Shown here one piece after another: positions 7,683-16,425 of a stretch of DNA of 33,012 nucleotides. The position numbers were made by a program, and so were the translations under genes. Every line of letters begins with the position of its first letter. Within the stretch, counting starts at the first letter, position 1. Below the pieces are notes generated by a model that saw only the letters and a list, made by a program, of their open reading frames with translations, had not been told where the DNA came from and did no database searches. Source of the DNA: Clostridia bacterium (lineage in GTDB: Bacteria > Bacillota > Clostridia > Saccharofermentanales > UBA5734); NCBI GenBank assembly GCA_009928985.1, contig SABL01000019.1, positions 1 to 33,012 on the forward strand. The letters are read 5' to 3'.

Positions 7683-8879
7683 TCAGCGAATGGCTCGCGA
7701 ATATTCCGATGGAGAGATCGAATACTTGGTTTTAAATAATCTGGAATAGTAGTGGACGGAATTGAAGCCGAGTGCTTTGGCTATTTCGGTCAAGTTCAGA
7801 TTCCCCTCGCGAATCATGTCCTTGCTTTTTTCCAGCTTGACATGGGTGATGTATTCGACCAGCGTCATGCCTTGCCGCCTTTTAAACACGGCTGACACAT
7901 ACGATGGACTGACATGAACTTCCGCAGCAATCTCGGCAATGGAGATTTTATTGTTCAGATTCAAATGAATGTAGGACATGGCTCGGCTAATCATGTCCTT
8001 TTCGACATTGATTCTCAGATGATTCTCCAAGGTCTGGACAGGACTAACCTGGAGGTTGGACCGGACCAGGGTGATCACCAGTTCTTTCAGGTAGCACAAA
8101 ATCAAATCATCCGTGAAATAAGATGGATTGTCTTTCTCACGGAGGATGCGGTTGAGGATGTCGACTTGTTCGCGCTTCAGGTGGAAAACCTGATTGGTGA
8201 TCAAGGATTCGTCTTGCATCGCCATGCCAAACGTGACAGTGATAAAATTGGCCGCAACCTCTGCGTCCGAATACTGGCAATGAAATTGGCCCGGACTATA
8301 GAAGATCGCGTCACCTTGCTGCAATTTAAACCGTTTTCCATCCACTTCAGTGACGAGAGAGGCTTTGTCGACATACGTCAACTCCCAGAACGGGTGACGT
8401 TCCCCATTGAAACGAAACCCCCGGTCCTTTTCCTGGTAGAACAACGTATAGATGCACAGAATGTTGAAGCGTGGCAATACTTGCAGAGGCTTGTGCAGCA
8501 GTTCGCTGTCCAGGTCTTCGGCGATCAGCCGGGAACAGTGGCTCTCCCCTGGTTTGACCCACAGCATCACATGGCACCGGTCATTGAGAGCCTGGATGCA
8601 AAAGTTGAGCGGATGGTTCAGAACGACTTTCTTGTCGAGCAGAAACGTCTTCAAATCCGTCAAATCAGACTGAAAAGAGACACTAAGCAAGGCGACCCCG
8701 TCTCTCAACTCAATCAGGAGCTCGCCCGAGGTTAAACGGTATAGATGGGATAGATCTTCGCCAACTTCCAGATCTTCCAGCAATTGCCAGGCGGAATCCG
8801 GTTGCACAGAGCGTTCTGGGTTCTCGTGCAAAACGACCCCGTAAGCAGAAAAATTCTGGACGTTCAGATGGTTGATCAT
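7683..8879 (-). CDS. AraC-family transcriptional regulator with cupin-like sensor region
   Basis: A 398-residue cytoplasmic regulator. The C-terminal 100 residues hold two helix-turn-helix units: ISIAEIAAEVHVSPSYVSAV, then the second, with LTEIAKALGFNSVHYYSRLF and the closing SPSEYSR. The middle region (about 165-260) carries a cupin-like AraC_binding pattern (HPFWELTYVD, GDAIFYSPGQFHCQY), which binds small molecules such as sugars. The N-terminal 150 residues are not recognised. GGAG precedes the ATG by about 7 bases and the start lies 13 bases after the response-regulator gene, so all three regulatory genes form one transcript. It probably activates the operon that begins at 7516 through the repeats at 7584-7614. 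Confidence 0.9.
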   Translation of the reverse strand: MINHLNVQNFSAYGVVLHENPERSVQPDSAWQLLEDLEVGEDLSHLYRLTSGELLIELRDGVALLSVSFQSDLTDLKTFLLDKKVVLNHPLNFCIQALNDRCHVMLWVKPGESHCSRLIAEDLDSELLHKPLQVLPRFNILCIYTLFYQEKDRGFRFNGERHPFWELTYVDKASLVTEVDGKRFKLQQGDAIFYSPGQFHCQYSDAEVAANFITVTFGMAMQDESLITNQVFHLKREQVDILNRILREKDNPSYFTDDLILCYLKELVITLVRSNLQVSPVQTLENHLRINVEKDMISRAMSYIHLNLNNKISIAEIAAEVHVSPSYVSAVFKRRQGMTLVEYITHVKLEKSKDMIREGNLNLTEIAKALGFNSVHYYSRLFKTKYSISPSEYSRAIR

Positions 8880-8892
8880 GAAATGACTCCGT

Positions 8893-10446
8893 TCATTTCA
8901 GCAACATCTCCCGGTAATCGCGTGGTGTCATGTCCATATATTTTTTAAAAGTCATCGTAAAATATTGTGGCTCATTGTAACCCACGGCATAGGCGATTTC
9001 CGTTATCTTCTTCTTAGAGTCCGAAAGCAGTTCAGTCGCTTTCTGGATCCGGACTTCATTGAGCAGATCGGAAAACCCTTTGCCAGTTTCATTTGAGATG
9101 ATCGAGCTCAGGTAGGTGGGTGACAAATATACTTGCTTGGCTATGTCATTGAGTGTGATTCCGTTGTGGTAGTTGCTTTGGATGTAACTCAAAATCCGGT
9201 TCATCAAGGTTTGTCGGCTCAACGATTTGATGGAACGGTAATCAGCGAGGTCCATGATCAGGCCATTGAAAACGTCATTCAGTTCACCCATGGATTCACA
9301 GCTGACAATTTTCCGGAAGCTGGCATACTTGTCAAACAAGAGGCTGATCTGTCGCATGTCATCTTTGAGAACGCGTTTGATGATGAGAATGATCGACGTG
9401 ATGGTTACACTTTTGATCAGGTCGATCTCATCCCCCAGTTTTTCTATGGTCTCATTGAACAACTGGTTGCAGTCCCTGCTCAACGTACTATTGTCAGGCC
9501 TGTCCAACCATTCTACAACCTGATCGCAGATATGATTGATGGTCTTGTAATCTTGATGGCTCTTTTCGTGGCTGTCGGTTGCATCCGAAATGAAGAAATT
9601 GATGCTGCCATTACCGGAAAAGAATTTGCGGCCAAGCGCCCGCAGGCTTTCGATGTAAGCTTCGTGGAGCTGGTCGAGACGGTCATGAACGAGGCTGACC
9701 CCCAGGGAAAGGGTTGCCCGGAAAGTGTCTGTGACCCGGACCAGGATCTGATTGAGGAACTGGCGCAATGAGTCACTGTCCGCGTGTTGGGTATCACTTT
9801 TCACGACCATGGCCAGGTTCTGGTCATCGACCCGTGTCAGGGTGACCGCTTGACCCGTAATCAACGTTTCAAGATAGGTCTGCAAGTTTTGCTGCCGGAC
9901 CAGGTCACCCATTTCGTAGTCAAAGCGAAAGACAACGACCTGGAACCGATGGAGACTGTCAAGGAAATTCTTGACCTCTGGCACAATCTCCGAGGATTTG
10001 TAGATCTTGCCAGTCAGTAGATAGCGCAAAACTTGCTCACGCTGGTTGAGGATGCGCTTGTTTTCCTGCTGGCTATAGATTTTATCAATCAGCTTGTTGA
10101 TCGCATCCAATAATTCCGAATAGACAACCGGTTTGGTCAGAAAACAGGACGCACCCAGATTGATTGCGTCTCTGGCGTAATCGAAATTGCGATGTCCAGT
10201 CAAAATGATGAACTGGGTTTCCGGGTATTGTTCGCGCACATAGCGGAGAAAAGTCAAACCATCTACGCCAGGCATGACGATATCCGATATGATGATGTCC
10301 GGCTGGTTTTTCATGCACATGGCCAGGGCACTGATGCCTGAATCAGCTACATCGATCAATTCGCAGCCCATCTCATGCCACGGGAAAGCTTTGGCCAGGC
10401 TATTTCGGATACCAGCCTCGTCTTCAACGATGAGTATCTTGATCAT
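8893..10446 (-). CDS. YesN-type response regulator (receiver + AraC DNA-binding domain)
   Basis: A 517-residue response regulator. The receiver domain (1-120) has Glu8/Asp9, the phosphoacceptor Asp55 in IIISDIVMPG, Thr83 and Lys105 in LTKP. A long linker of about 270 residues follows, as in YesN proteins. The C-terminus is an AraC helix-turn-helix pair (ITLNDIAKQVYLSPTYLSSI and KKITEIAYAVGYNEPQYFTM, then TPRDYREMLLK). The gene overlaps the 3' end of the sensor kinase gene by 23 bases, so they are translated together as a cognate pair. Targets probably include a sugar transport operon next door. Confidence 0.95.
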   Translation of the reverse strand: MIKILIVEDEAGIRNSLAKAFPWHEMGCELIDVADSGISALAMCMKNQPDIIISDIVMPGVDGLTFLRYVREQYPETQFIILTGHRNFDYARDAINLGASCFLTKPVVYSELLDAINKLIDKIYSQQENKRILNQREQVLRYLLTGKIYKSSEIVPEVKNFLDSLHRFQVVVFRFDYEMGDLVRQQNLQTYLETLITGQAVTLTRVDDQNLAMVVKSDTQHADSDSLRQFLNQILVRVTDTFRATLSLGVSLVHDRLDQLHEAYIESLRALGRKFFSGNGSINFFISDATDSHEKSHQDYKTINHICDQVVEWLDRPDNSTLSRDCNQLFNETIEKLGDEIDLIKSVTITSIILIIKRVLKDDMRQISLLFDKYASFRKIVSCESMGELNDVFNGLIMDLADYRSIKSLSRQTLMNRILSYIQSNYHNGITLNDIAKQVYLSPTYLSSIISNETGKGFSDLLNEVRIQKATELLSDSKKKITEIAYAVGYNEPQYFTMTFKKYMDMTPRDYREMLLK

Positions 10447-12220
10447 GGTTGTCCTTTCCCTCAGTTTTCAGCAAGGGGATGCGTAGCGTGACGCAGGTCC
10501 CCCTGGTTAGATTGCTTGCGATCGTCAAACCATACCCATCCCCATACAGCAAGTGGATGCGCTGCTGAATGTTCGCCAATGCGATACCATGCCGTCCCGT
10601 GGATTCCGTTTCATTGTCCACAGCATCCAGATTCAATGCTTCTTTCAGCACATTGCTGCGCATGCCAACCCCGTCATCCACGACTTGGATGACCATGTCT
10701 TCATTGTCCCGGAACACTTCAAGGGAGACTTGGCCAGACGAAGTCTTAGGTGCCAGACCATGTGTGATGGCATTTTCCAGGATAGGCTGGATGACGAGCT
10801 TGGGAATCTGATAGCTGAAAAGCTCCCCTGGAACATGGATCTGAACCGCGATCTTGTCGACGTATTTTGAACGAATGATTTTGACATAGTGTTCAATATA
10901 CTGTAGTTCCTCAGCCAATGTAAACGTCTGGTCGCCATCGGCATAAAGTTCTGTCTCGAGCATGTAACTCAGACTATGGATCATGTCACAGACCTGGTCT
11001 GCTTCATATTCGTGGGCTTTCCAGCTGATCATCTGAAGGGTGTTGAATAAAAAATGCGGGTTAATCTTGGCCAGGAGATTGCGCAGCTGGGCCTCCTTTT
11101 CAGCGAGGCGAATTCTATAGACAGTGTTGATCAGATTGTTCAGCTTTGCCGTCATCTCGTTGAATCCGTGATTGAACAGACTGACCTCCCGGATCGATGA
11201 GTGTGTTTCGAGGCTCGTCGACAGATGGCCTTGCTGCGCCTGGTTCATGGCCCTGACCAGACTGCCGATCGGTCTGCTGACCCGCTGCGCGATCATGACC
11301 GCAAGAATGATTCCCATGGCCGCGATCACGACAGCAAAGGCATAGAGAAAGCCGGCCAGTTGGTTCAGGTTGGCAAACAGGATGTCCTTGTCTATCAGGA
11401 CAATGGTGGTCCATTTCTCATAAGGGAAAGAAGCTGCAACATCTTCCAGGCGGCTGAATATGATCAGCTGGCTGGAGTTGCTGATGGTACCGGACTGCTT
11501 GTTTTTGATCAGGTCAGCATACTCTGCTGTCGTCCCGAGGGCTCTTTTATCGTTGGCACCCATTACCCGTGCCTGATCATCGGCAATGAACATTTTGTCG
11601 ATGCTGATGGTATTGAATGCATTGAACTTGTCGAGCAGGAAATCAACAGACATGCGGATGACAAGCAGGGCTTCTGTTTCGTAGGTTGCAGGATTATAAA
11701 TCAGGCGGGAAATATCAATACTGTCCACTGTCGAATTGTAGCCGATCCAATTCAGCTCCATGGGATAGACCAACGCTTGCTTCATGTAATCACTCTGGAA
11801 AGGCTGGCTCAGACGAGTCGGCTTGCTGCCATAGGAGTAGACTGCACCAGATGATTTGACATAGAGGTCGATGTTCTGGACATAATACTGGTCCAGTGAG
11901 CGGGGAGACAAGTAGTCAGACATCAATTGACTGAAGCCAAAATTCAAGACTGAATCAGGCGCATCAGATTCGACAAGCAGCTGAAAAGCAGGTTCTTCAA
12001 TCAGCTGGTCAATTTTGGCATCAAAATCGCGCAAGGCATAGGCAATTCCCGTGCTGGTCTGCACGGCAATATCCTGTGAATAATTCTCTGCCTGGTCGGC
12101 GTAGATGGATTCATAGAGATTTTTCGGAACGACCAGCAAAGCCAGTGTCATCAAAACAACAACACTGGAGATGAACAGAACCATGTAGTTTTTCAAGCTT
12201 AGCGTCAGTTTCAATTTCAA
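10424..12220 (-). CDS. YesM-type sensor histidine kinase
   Basis: A 598-residue membrane kinase. Transmembrane helix 1 is near residues 12-32. An extracellular sensor region of about 250 residues follows, then helix 2 (LAGFLYAFAVVIAAMGIILA), a HAMP linker starting at RVSRPIGSLVRAM, the His_kinase domain with the phosphorylated histidine in INPHFLFNTLQMISW, and an ATPase domain with N-box PILENAITHG and G-box VVDDGVGM. This is the LytS/YesM architecture used for sensing extracellular sugars or cell-wall compounds. The longest frame starts with TTG at 12220 (GGGA 8 bases ahead), giving a basic leader before helix 1; the first ATG is at 12184. It is divergently transcribed from an orphan binding-protein gene, which might supply its ligand signal. 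Confidence 0.93.
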   Translation of the reverse strand: MKLKLTLSLKNYMVLFISSVVVLMTLALLVVPKNLYESIYADQAENYSQDIAVQTSTGIAYALRDFDAKIDQLIEEPAFQLLVESDAPDSVLNFGFSQLMSDYLSPRSLDQYYVQNIDLYVKSSGAVYSYGSKPTRLSQPFQSDYMKQALVYPMELNWIGYNSTVDSIDISRLIYNPATYETEALLVIRMSVDFLLDKFNAFNTISIDKMFIADDQARVMGANDKRALGTTAEYADLIKNKQSGTISNSSQLIIFSRLEDVAASFPYEKWTTIVLIDKDILFANLNQLAGFLYAFAVVIAAMGIILAVMIAQRVSRPIGSLVRAMNQAQQGHLSTSLETHSSIREVSLFNHGFNEMTAKLNNLINTVYRIRLAEKEAQLRNLLAKINPHFLFNTLQMISWKAHEYEADQVCDMIHSLSYMLETELYADGDQTFTLAEELQYIEHYVKIIRSKYVDKIAVQIHVPGELFSYQIPKLVIQPILENAITHGLAPKTSSGQVSLEVFRDNEDMVIQVVDDGVGMRSNVLKEALNLDAVDNETESTGRHGIALANIQQRIHLLYGDGYGLTIASNLTRGTCVTLRIPLLKTEGKDNHDQDTHR

Positions 12221-12319
12221 TTAAAATCCCGTTATACGCTTCTTCATCCACTTACCTTTGCATGAATTGGCAAGCACTTTCCTTATAACACGGCTGACAC
12301 TCACTGTCCAGAATGAATA

Positions 12320-12343
12320 GAACAGGCGTAAAACCGCCTGTTC
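12320..12343. promoter_or_regulatory. perfect inverted repeat just upstream of a plus-strand promoter
   Basis: GAACAGGCG-TAAAAC-CGCCTGTTC is a 9-bp perfect inverted repeat. It ends three bases before the -35 hexamer of the plus-strand promoter in the kinase/binding-protein divergent gap. It may be an operator. A terminator role is less likely because it lies at the head of divergent genes and is followed only by ATTTTGG. Confidence 0.45.
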
Positions 12344-12346
12344 ATT

Positions 12347-12375
12347 TTGGATAGTATGCCTATATTTTATATAAT
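12347..12375 (+). promoter_or_regulatory. sigma-A type promoter for the CUT2 sugar operon
   Basis: TTGGAT (12347-12352), a 17-base spacer and a perfect TATAAT (12370-12375). The surrounding 60 bases are markedly A/T-rich. It would give a leader of about 110 bases before the ATG at 12494. Confidence 0.65.
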
Positions 12376-12493
12376 TTTATCATTCTCCTGTGATCGTAAT
12401 AAATTATAAGTGAAAAACCTGATGATAATTGATTTACTTAAGGTTCATAAAATCTTAACATCTATCTGTCACAAGGTTGAAATTGGAGTGTAC

Positions 12494-13861
12494 ATGACCA
12501 AAAAGGGTTGTAAGCTAGTCAGGTCGATCATCGTCTTATGGATGACTGGTGTCTTGCTGGCAGGTTGCCAGTCCAGTCAGGTCGCTCCTTCCGATTCCAG
12601 CATAACACCTGCGAGTGGGATAAGTCAGGCATCTGAAAAGCCAGTCGAGATCAATGTCGCCTGGCAGTATATCAAGGATAGCCAGCAGCAGGTTTGGTTC
12701 AAATACATTTTTGAACCATTTACCACCAAACACCCTGAAGTGAAGGTCAACTTCCGGACCTACCCAGACTGGCAGACATCGGTCCGAATCCAGATCGAAG
12801 CTGGTGCGGGGCCAGACATGTTCTACATGGACAGTTTTGATGTGCCATACTACGCGACCCGCAATCAGATCTTGAACCTTGAAAACTATCGCAAACAGTA
12901 TAACCTGGACCAGGTCATGTATGACTGGGCCATCCGGGCGACTCTGTTCAACGGACAAATGTATGCATTGCCTCAATCCGTGGAAGCAACGGCCCTTACT
13001 TATAACAAAACCTTGCTCAATCGACTGGGACACGATGTGCCCAGGACACGTGAAGAATATGTCGCCCTGTGTGAGTCGGCCCTGGATGCCAACCTGATAC
13101 CGGTTGCTTTTGGCTACAAAGGAGTCAACATCCTGTTGAACTGGTATGTCGAGCACTATTTGACGACCTATTGTGGAGCTGATGTCATCCGTGAAATGCT
13201 GCAGGGAACTCGCCCGTTCAACGATCCTGTCATCAGTGACGCGTTCAAATTGATGAAAGCCGACTGGGATGCAGGATACATTGGTGGGCGGCGCAGCGCT
13301 GCAACTCCACTCAATGAAGCCCGGGAGCAATTCACCAACCAGCAGGCTGTGATGAATTTCGAAGGAGCTTGGCTGACCTTGGTTGATACAGCACCTGGCA
13401 CGTGGAAATTCGAATGGGGACAGACCATCTGGCCCTCCATGCGCGACGGGGTCCCACCTGCTTCAGCCATTTCCCTGGGCGAAGCCATTGGCATCTCCTC
13501 CGCCTCGAGACATGCTGACCTCTGCGTCGAGATGATGATGGACTACTACCTGGACGAGAAAGTAGCCGCCCAAGTGGTCGCCTCCGGCTTTTCCACACCA
13601 GCCCGGCCAATCGACCCCTCCCTCTACCCTGCAGACATGTCAGTTGACATCAAAAAGGCCCTCGACGCCCAGGTTTACAACATGAACCAGCCAGGAACAG
13701 GCTATGCGCCCTGGGGATTTTTCCCGACCAGGCTGAATGAATACATTTTGAACAACTTCGAAAAGCTGCTCTACAACCAGATGAGCCTTGACAGCTTTAT
13801 GGCTGGTGGCCAGCCCATACTCGAACAGGATTTTGCAGAAGGTTTTGTCTTCGCCGGTTAA
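12494..13861 (+). CDS. orphan family-1 (CUT1-type) sugar-binding lipoprotein
   Basis: A 455-residue secreted lipoprotein: basic start MTKKGCK, hydrophobic core, and lipobox LLAGC. The mature protein is a family 1 solute-binding protein, with INVAWQYI, the FEPFTTKHPEVKVNF strand-helix and the ligand-pocket region AGAGPDMFYMDSFDVPYY. The ATG at 12494 is chosen because GGAG lies 6 bases upstream and the signal peptide begins there; the frame is open further upstream without a signal. Family 1 proteins normally serve two MalF/MalG-like permeases, but here the next genes encode a ribose-type (CUT2) importer that has its own binding protein. It is therefore either a second specificity factor or, being divergent from the sensor kinase, an extracellular sensor component. 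Confidence 0.85.
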   Translation: MTKKGCKLVRSIIVLWMTGVLLAGCQSSQVAPSDSSITPASGISQASEKPVEINVAWQYIKDSQQQVWFKYIFEPFTTKHPEVKVNFRTYPDWQTSVRIQIEAGAGPDMFYMDSFDVPYYATRNQILNLENYRKQYNLDQVMYDWAIRATLFNGQMYALPQSVEATALTYNKTLLNRLGHDVPRTREEYVALCESALDANLIPVAFGYKGVNILLNWYVEHYLTTYCGADVIREMLQGTRPFNDPVISDAFKLMKADWDAGYIGGRRSAATPLNEAREQFTNQQAVMNFEGAWLTLVDTAPGTWKFEWGQTIWPSMRDGVPPASAISLGEAIGISSASRHADLCVEMMMDYYLDEKVAAQVVASGFSTPARPIDPSLYPADMSVDIKKALDAQVYNMNQPGTGYAPWGFFPTRLNEYILNNFEKLLYNQMSLDSFMAGGQPILEQDFAEGFVFAG

Positions 13862-13902
13862 ACGGCCAGGCACAAAATAAAAAGAAAGAACAGGAAACGG
13901 CG

Positions 13903-15411
13903 ATGGAAAGTGAATATTTTCTCCGTGTCAGGAATGTCAGCAAGACATTCCCCAGTGTTAAAGCACTCGATAACGTCTCCTTCAGTGTCAAAAAAGGGGA
14001 AGTCCATGCTTTGATTGGTGAAAATGGCGCTGGCAAATCTACCTTGATCAAGGTTCTGGCGGGCGTTTATGAGCCTGATCCTGGTGCTCACATCGAAATC
14101 GAAGGCGAGGTCATCGGCAAGCTGAATCCGATCACCTCTGTCCGCCATGGCATTTCAATCATCTTCCAGGATTTCTCACTGTTCGCCAATTTGACAGTGG
14201 CCGAAAACATTGCGATCAGCAGCTCCCTGCAGCAGGGAAGCACCCTGGTTGACTGGAAAAACATGCGGCAAGTCGCTCGCAAAGCCATCGAATACCTCGG
14301 TGTGGATATCCCACTGGACAGCCGGCTGGGCAATCTGTCAATCGCCAGGCAACAACTGGTCGCGATCGCCCGTTCGCTGGCCAGCAACGCCAAAATGATC
14401 ATCATGGACGAACCGACATCAGCCCTCTCCAAAGGCGAGGTCGACTTACTTTTCAAAATCATCCGGAATTTGCAGGCCGATGGTATTTCCGTTGTTTTTG
14501 TCAGCCATAAGCTGGAAGAACTTTTTGAAGTCTGCGAAACCTTCACGATCCTCCGCGATGGCAAATACATAGGCGAATACCCGGCCAGGGAAATGGACAA
14601 CAACAAACTGATCGCCCTGATGGTCGGGCGATCGGTATCTTATGACCGCCTGGCTGCCAAGGAAATCGGCGAGACGGTTCTGGAGGTCCAGAACCTGACC
14701 AAAGCTGGCAATTTCAAGGACATCTCCTTCCAGCTCCACAAAGGGGAGATCCTGGGAATTACTGGACTGGTGGGATCCGGGCGAACCGAGATGGCCCATG
14801 CTTTATTCGGTTTGAACAAACCAGACAGCGGCAGGATCCTGCTCAACGGCAGCCAGGTTGAATTTTCAACCCCCACGGCTGCCGTGGCAGCCGGAATCGC
14901 ATTTGTGCCAGAAAACCGTGCACTCGAAGGCCTGGTCCTACGCCAGAACATGCGTGACAACATCACGTTGGCGGTGCTCAACCAGTTAACGAACTCGCTC
15001 AAATTGATCGACAAGAAACGCCTGACTGACGAAGCAGATCAATGGATCAAGGAGATCAATGTCCGTCCAGCAGTCCCGGACATGCTGGCAGGCCAGTTCT
15101 CTGGCGGCAACGCGCAGCGGATTGTCATCGGCAAATGGTTGGCTACTCACCCGAAAATCCTGATCATCGACGAGCCAACCAACGGCATCGATGTCGGAGC
15201 CAAGGCAGAAATCCATCGCCTCATGCGTCAATTGGCTGATGCTGGCATGGCTGTGATCATGATTTCATCCGAGCTGCCCGAAGTGCTCGCGATCAGCGAC
15301 CGGGTCCTGGTCATGCGCCGCGGCCGGATCAATGGCGAATTCACAGGCAGCCAGATCAATTCTGAAGCCATCATGAACAAGGCCTTCCTTGCTGACAACA
15401 AGGTTGGTTAA
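13903..15411 (+). CDS. CUT2 sugar ABC transporter ATP-binding protein (RbsA/MglA type)
   Basis: A 502-residue cytoplasmic ATPase with two fused nucleotide-binding domains. Domain 1 has Walker A GENGAGKST (39-47), Q-loop Gln88, signature LSIARQQ (144-150) and Walker B MIIMDEPTS (164-172). Domain 2 has the degenerate Walker A GLVGSGRTE, signature FSGGNAQ and Walker B ILIIDEPTNGIDVGAK. The degenerate second P-loop and LSI-type first signature are normal for this family, in which one site hydrolyses ATP. It powers the two permeases encoded just downstream. Length agrees with RbsA/XylG/MglA (about 500). The start has AGGAA 6 bases upstream. Confidence 0.95.
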   Translation: MESEYFLRVRNVSKTFPSVKALDNVSFSVKKGEVHALIGENGAGKSTLIKVLAGVYEPDPGAHIEIEGEVIGKLNPITSVRHGISIIFQDFSLFANLTVAENIAISSSLQQGSTLVDWKNMRQVARKAIEYLGVDIPLDSRLGNLSIARQQLVAIARSLASNAKMIIMDEPTSALSKGEVDLLFKIIRNLQADGISVVFVSHKLEELFEVCETFTILRDGKYIGEYPAREMDNNKLIALMVGRSVSYDRLAAKEIGETVLEVQNLTKAGNFKDISFQLHKGEILGITGLVGSGRTEMAHALFGLNKPDSGRILLNGSQVEFSTPTAAVAAGIAFVPENRALEGLVLRQNMRDNITLAVLNQLTNSLKLIDKKRLTDEADQWIKEINVRPAVPDMLAGQFSGGNAQRIVIGKWLATHPKILIIDEPTNGIDVGAKAEIHRLMRQLADAGMAVIMISSELPEVLAISDRVLVMRRGRINGEFTGSQINSEAIMNKAFLADNKVG

Positions 15412-15438
15412 GGATCAAAACATGAGGAGAATCATCGC

Positions 15439-16410
15439 ATGAAAGAATGGATGAAAACAAAGGAGTTCATGATCCTGACGATCGTGACGACTGTTTTCCT
15501 GATCATTTCAATCGGGAACCCCACCGCATTCCTGACCACCGGCAATCTATTCGACATCGTCAAATCCAACCTGGTCCTGGCCATTGCAGCCATGGGCATG
15601 TTGCCAATCATTCTGACGGGCGGTATCGATGTCTCTGTCGGTGCCTTGATGGGTGTCGCTTCCGTCATGTCAGCCTATTTCATGATCAATGTGTCTGACA
15701 ACATTGCCCTGGGCTTCCTGGCAGGCGCCCTGACAGGCATCTTGCTGGGCGCAGTCAATGGTGCTTTTATCGCTTTCATGAAAATGCCGCCGATCGTCGC
15801 GACACTGGGTACTTTGTCCATTTACCAGGGCTTGATGAACTTTATCACCAACGGCAACTGGATCACCAATATTCCTGCTGGTTTCGTCGAATTCGGTAAA
15901 AAATACCTGTTCGACCTGATCCCTGTCCAGTTCATCTTCCTGGTCGCCATGGTTGTGCTCACCTGGTGGCTCCTGAAATACACCTATTGGGGCCGCGGTG
16001 TCTTTGCCATCGGCGGCAACATCATCTCAGCTGAACGAATTGGCTTTAATGTCAAGCGCCTCCAATTCATGCTCTATATGTTCATCGGATTTGCCAGTGG
16101 CATTGCAGGGGTTGTTCGGACCAGCATTTTCGGTCAAGTTGATCCAAAAGTCTTCACGGGATTCGAACTTAAAGTCATTGGAGCAGTAGTTGTTGGCGGT
16201 GCCAGCACCTCTGGTGGATATGGCAGTGTCTTGGGAACCTTGCTGGGTGTTGTCCTGATGGGGCTACTCGAAAACGGCATGATTCTGCTCAAGATTCCTA
16301 CGTTCTGGCAGAAGATCTTTATCGGCACAGTCATCCTGTTCGCCGTCACAGCGGACATCCTCCGCGCTAAAAGAGCCGAAGCAAAACGCATCAAAGTTGA
16401 TGTGGCCTAA
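15439..16410 (+). CDS. CUT2 sugar ABC transporter permease (RbsC type), first copy
   Basis: A 323-residue permease with 8-10 hydrophobic segments. The family hallmark GGIDVSVGALMGVASVMSAY is near residue 55, and the C-terminal glycine-rich loop (AVVVGGASTSGGYGSVLGTL) is near 255. A GAGGAGA ribosome binding site precedes the ATG. It probably pairs as a heterodimer with the following permease; many CUT2 systems use two different permeases. Substrates of the family are monosaccharides such as ribose, xylose, rhamnose, allose, or autoinducer-2. Confidence 0.93.
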   Translation: MKEWMKTKEFMILTIVTTVFLIISIGNPTAFLTTGNLFDIVKSNLVLAIAAMGMLPIILTGGIDVSVGALMGVASVMSAYFMINVSDNIALGFLAGALTGILLGAVNGAFIAFMKMPPIVATLGTLSIYQGLMNFITNGNWITNIPAGFVEFGKKYLFDLIPVQFIFLVAMVVLTWWLLKYTYWGRGVFAIGGNIISAERIGFNVKRLQFMLYMFIGFASGIAGVVRTSIFGQVDPKVFTGFELKVIGAVVVGGASTSGGYGSVLGTLLGVVLMGLLENGMILLKIPTFWQKIFIGTVILFAVTADILRAKRAEAKRIKVDVA

Positions 16411-16425
16411 GAGGAGGTGCCCAAG

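Noticed and set aside
14332-14352. Abnormal ABC signature LSIARQQ in place of LSGGQ
   Set aside because: An LSI-type first signature and a degenerate second P-loop are usual in RbsA/MglA-type double ATPases.
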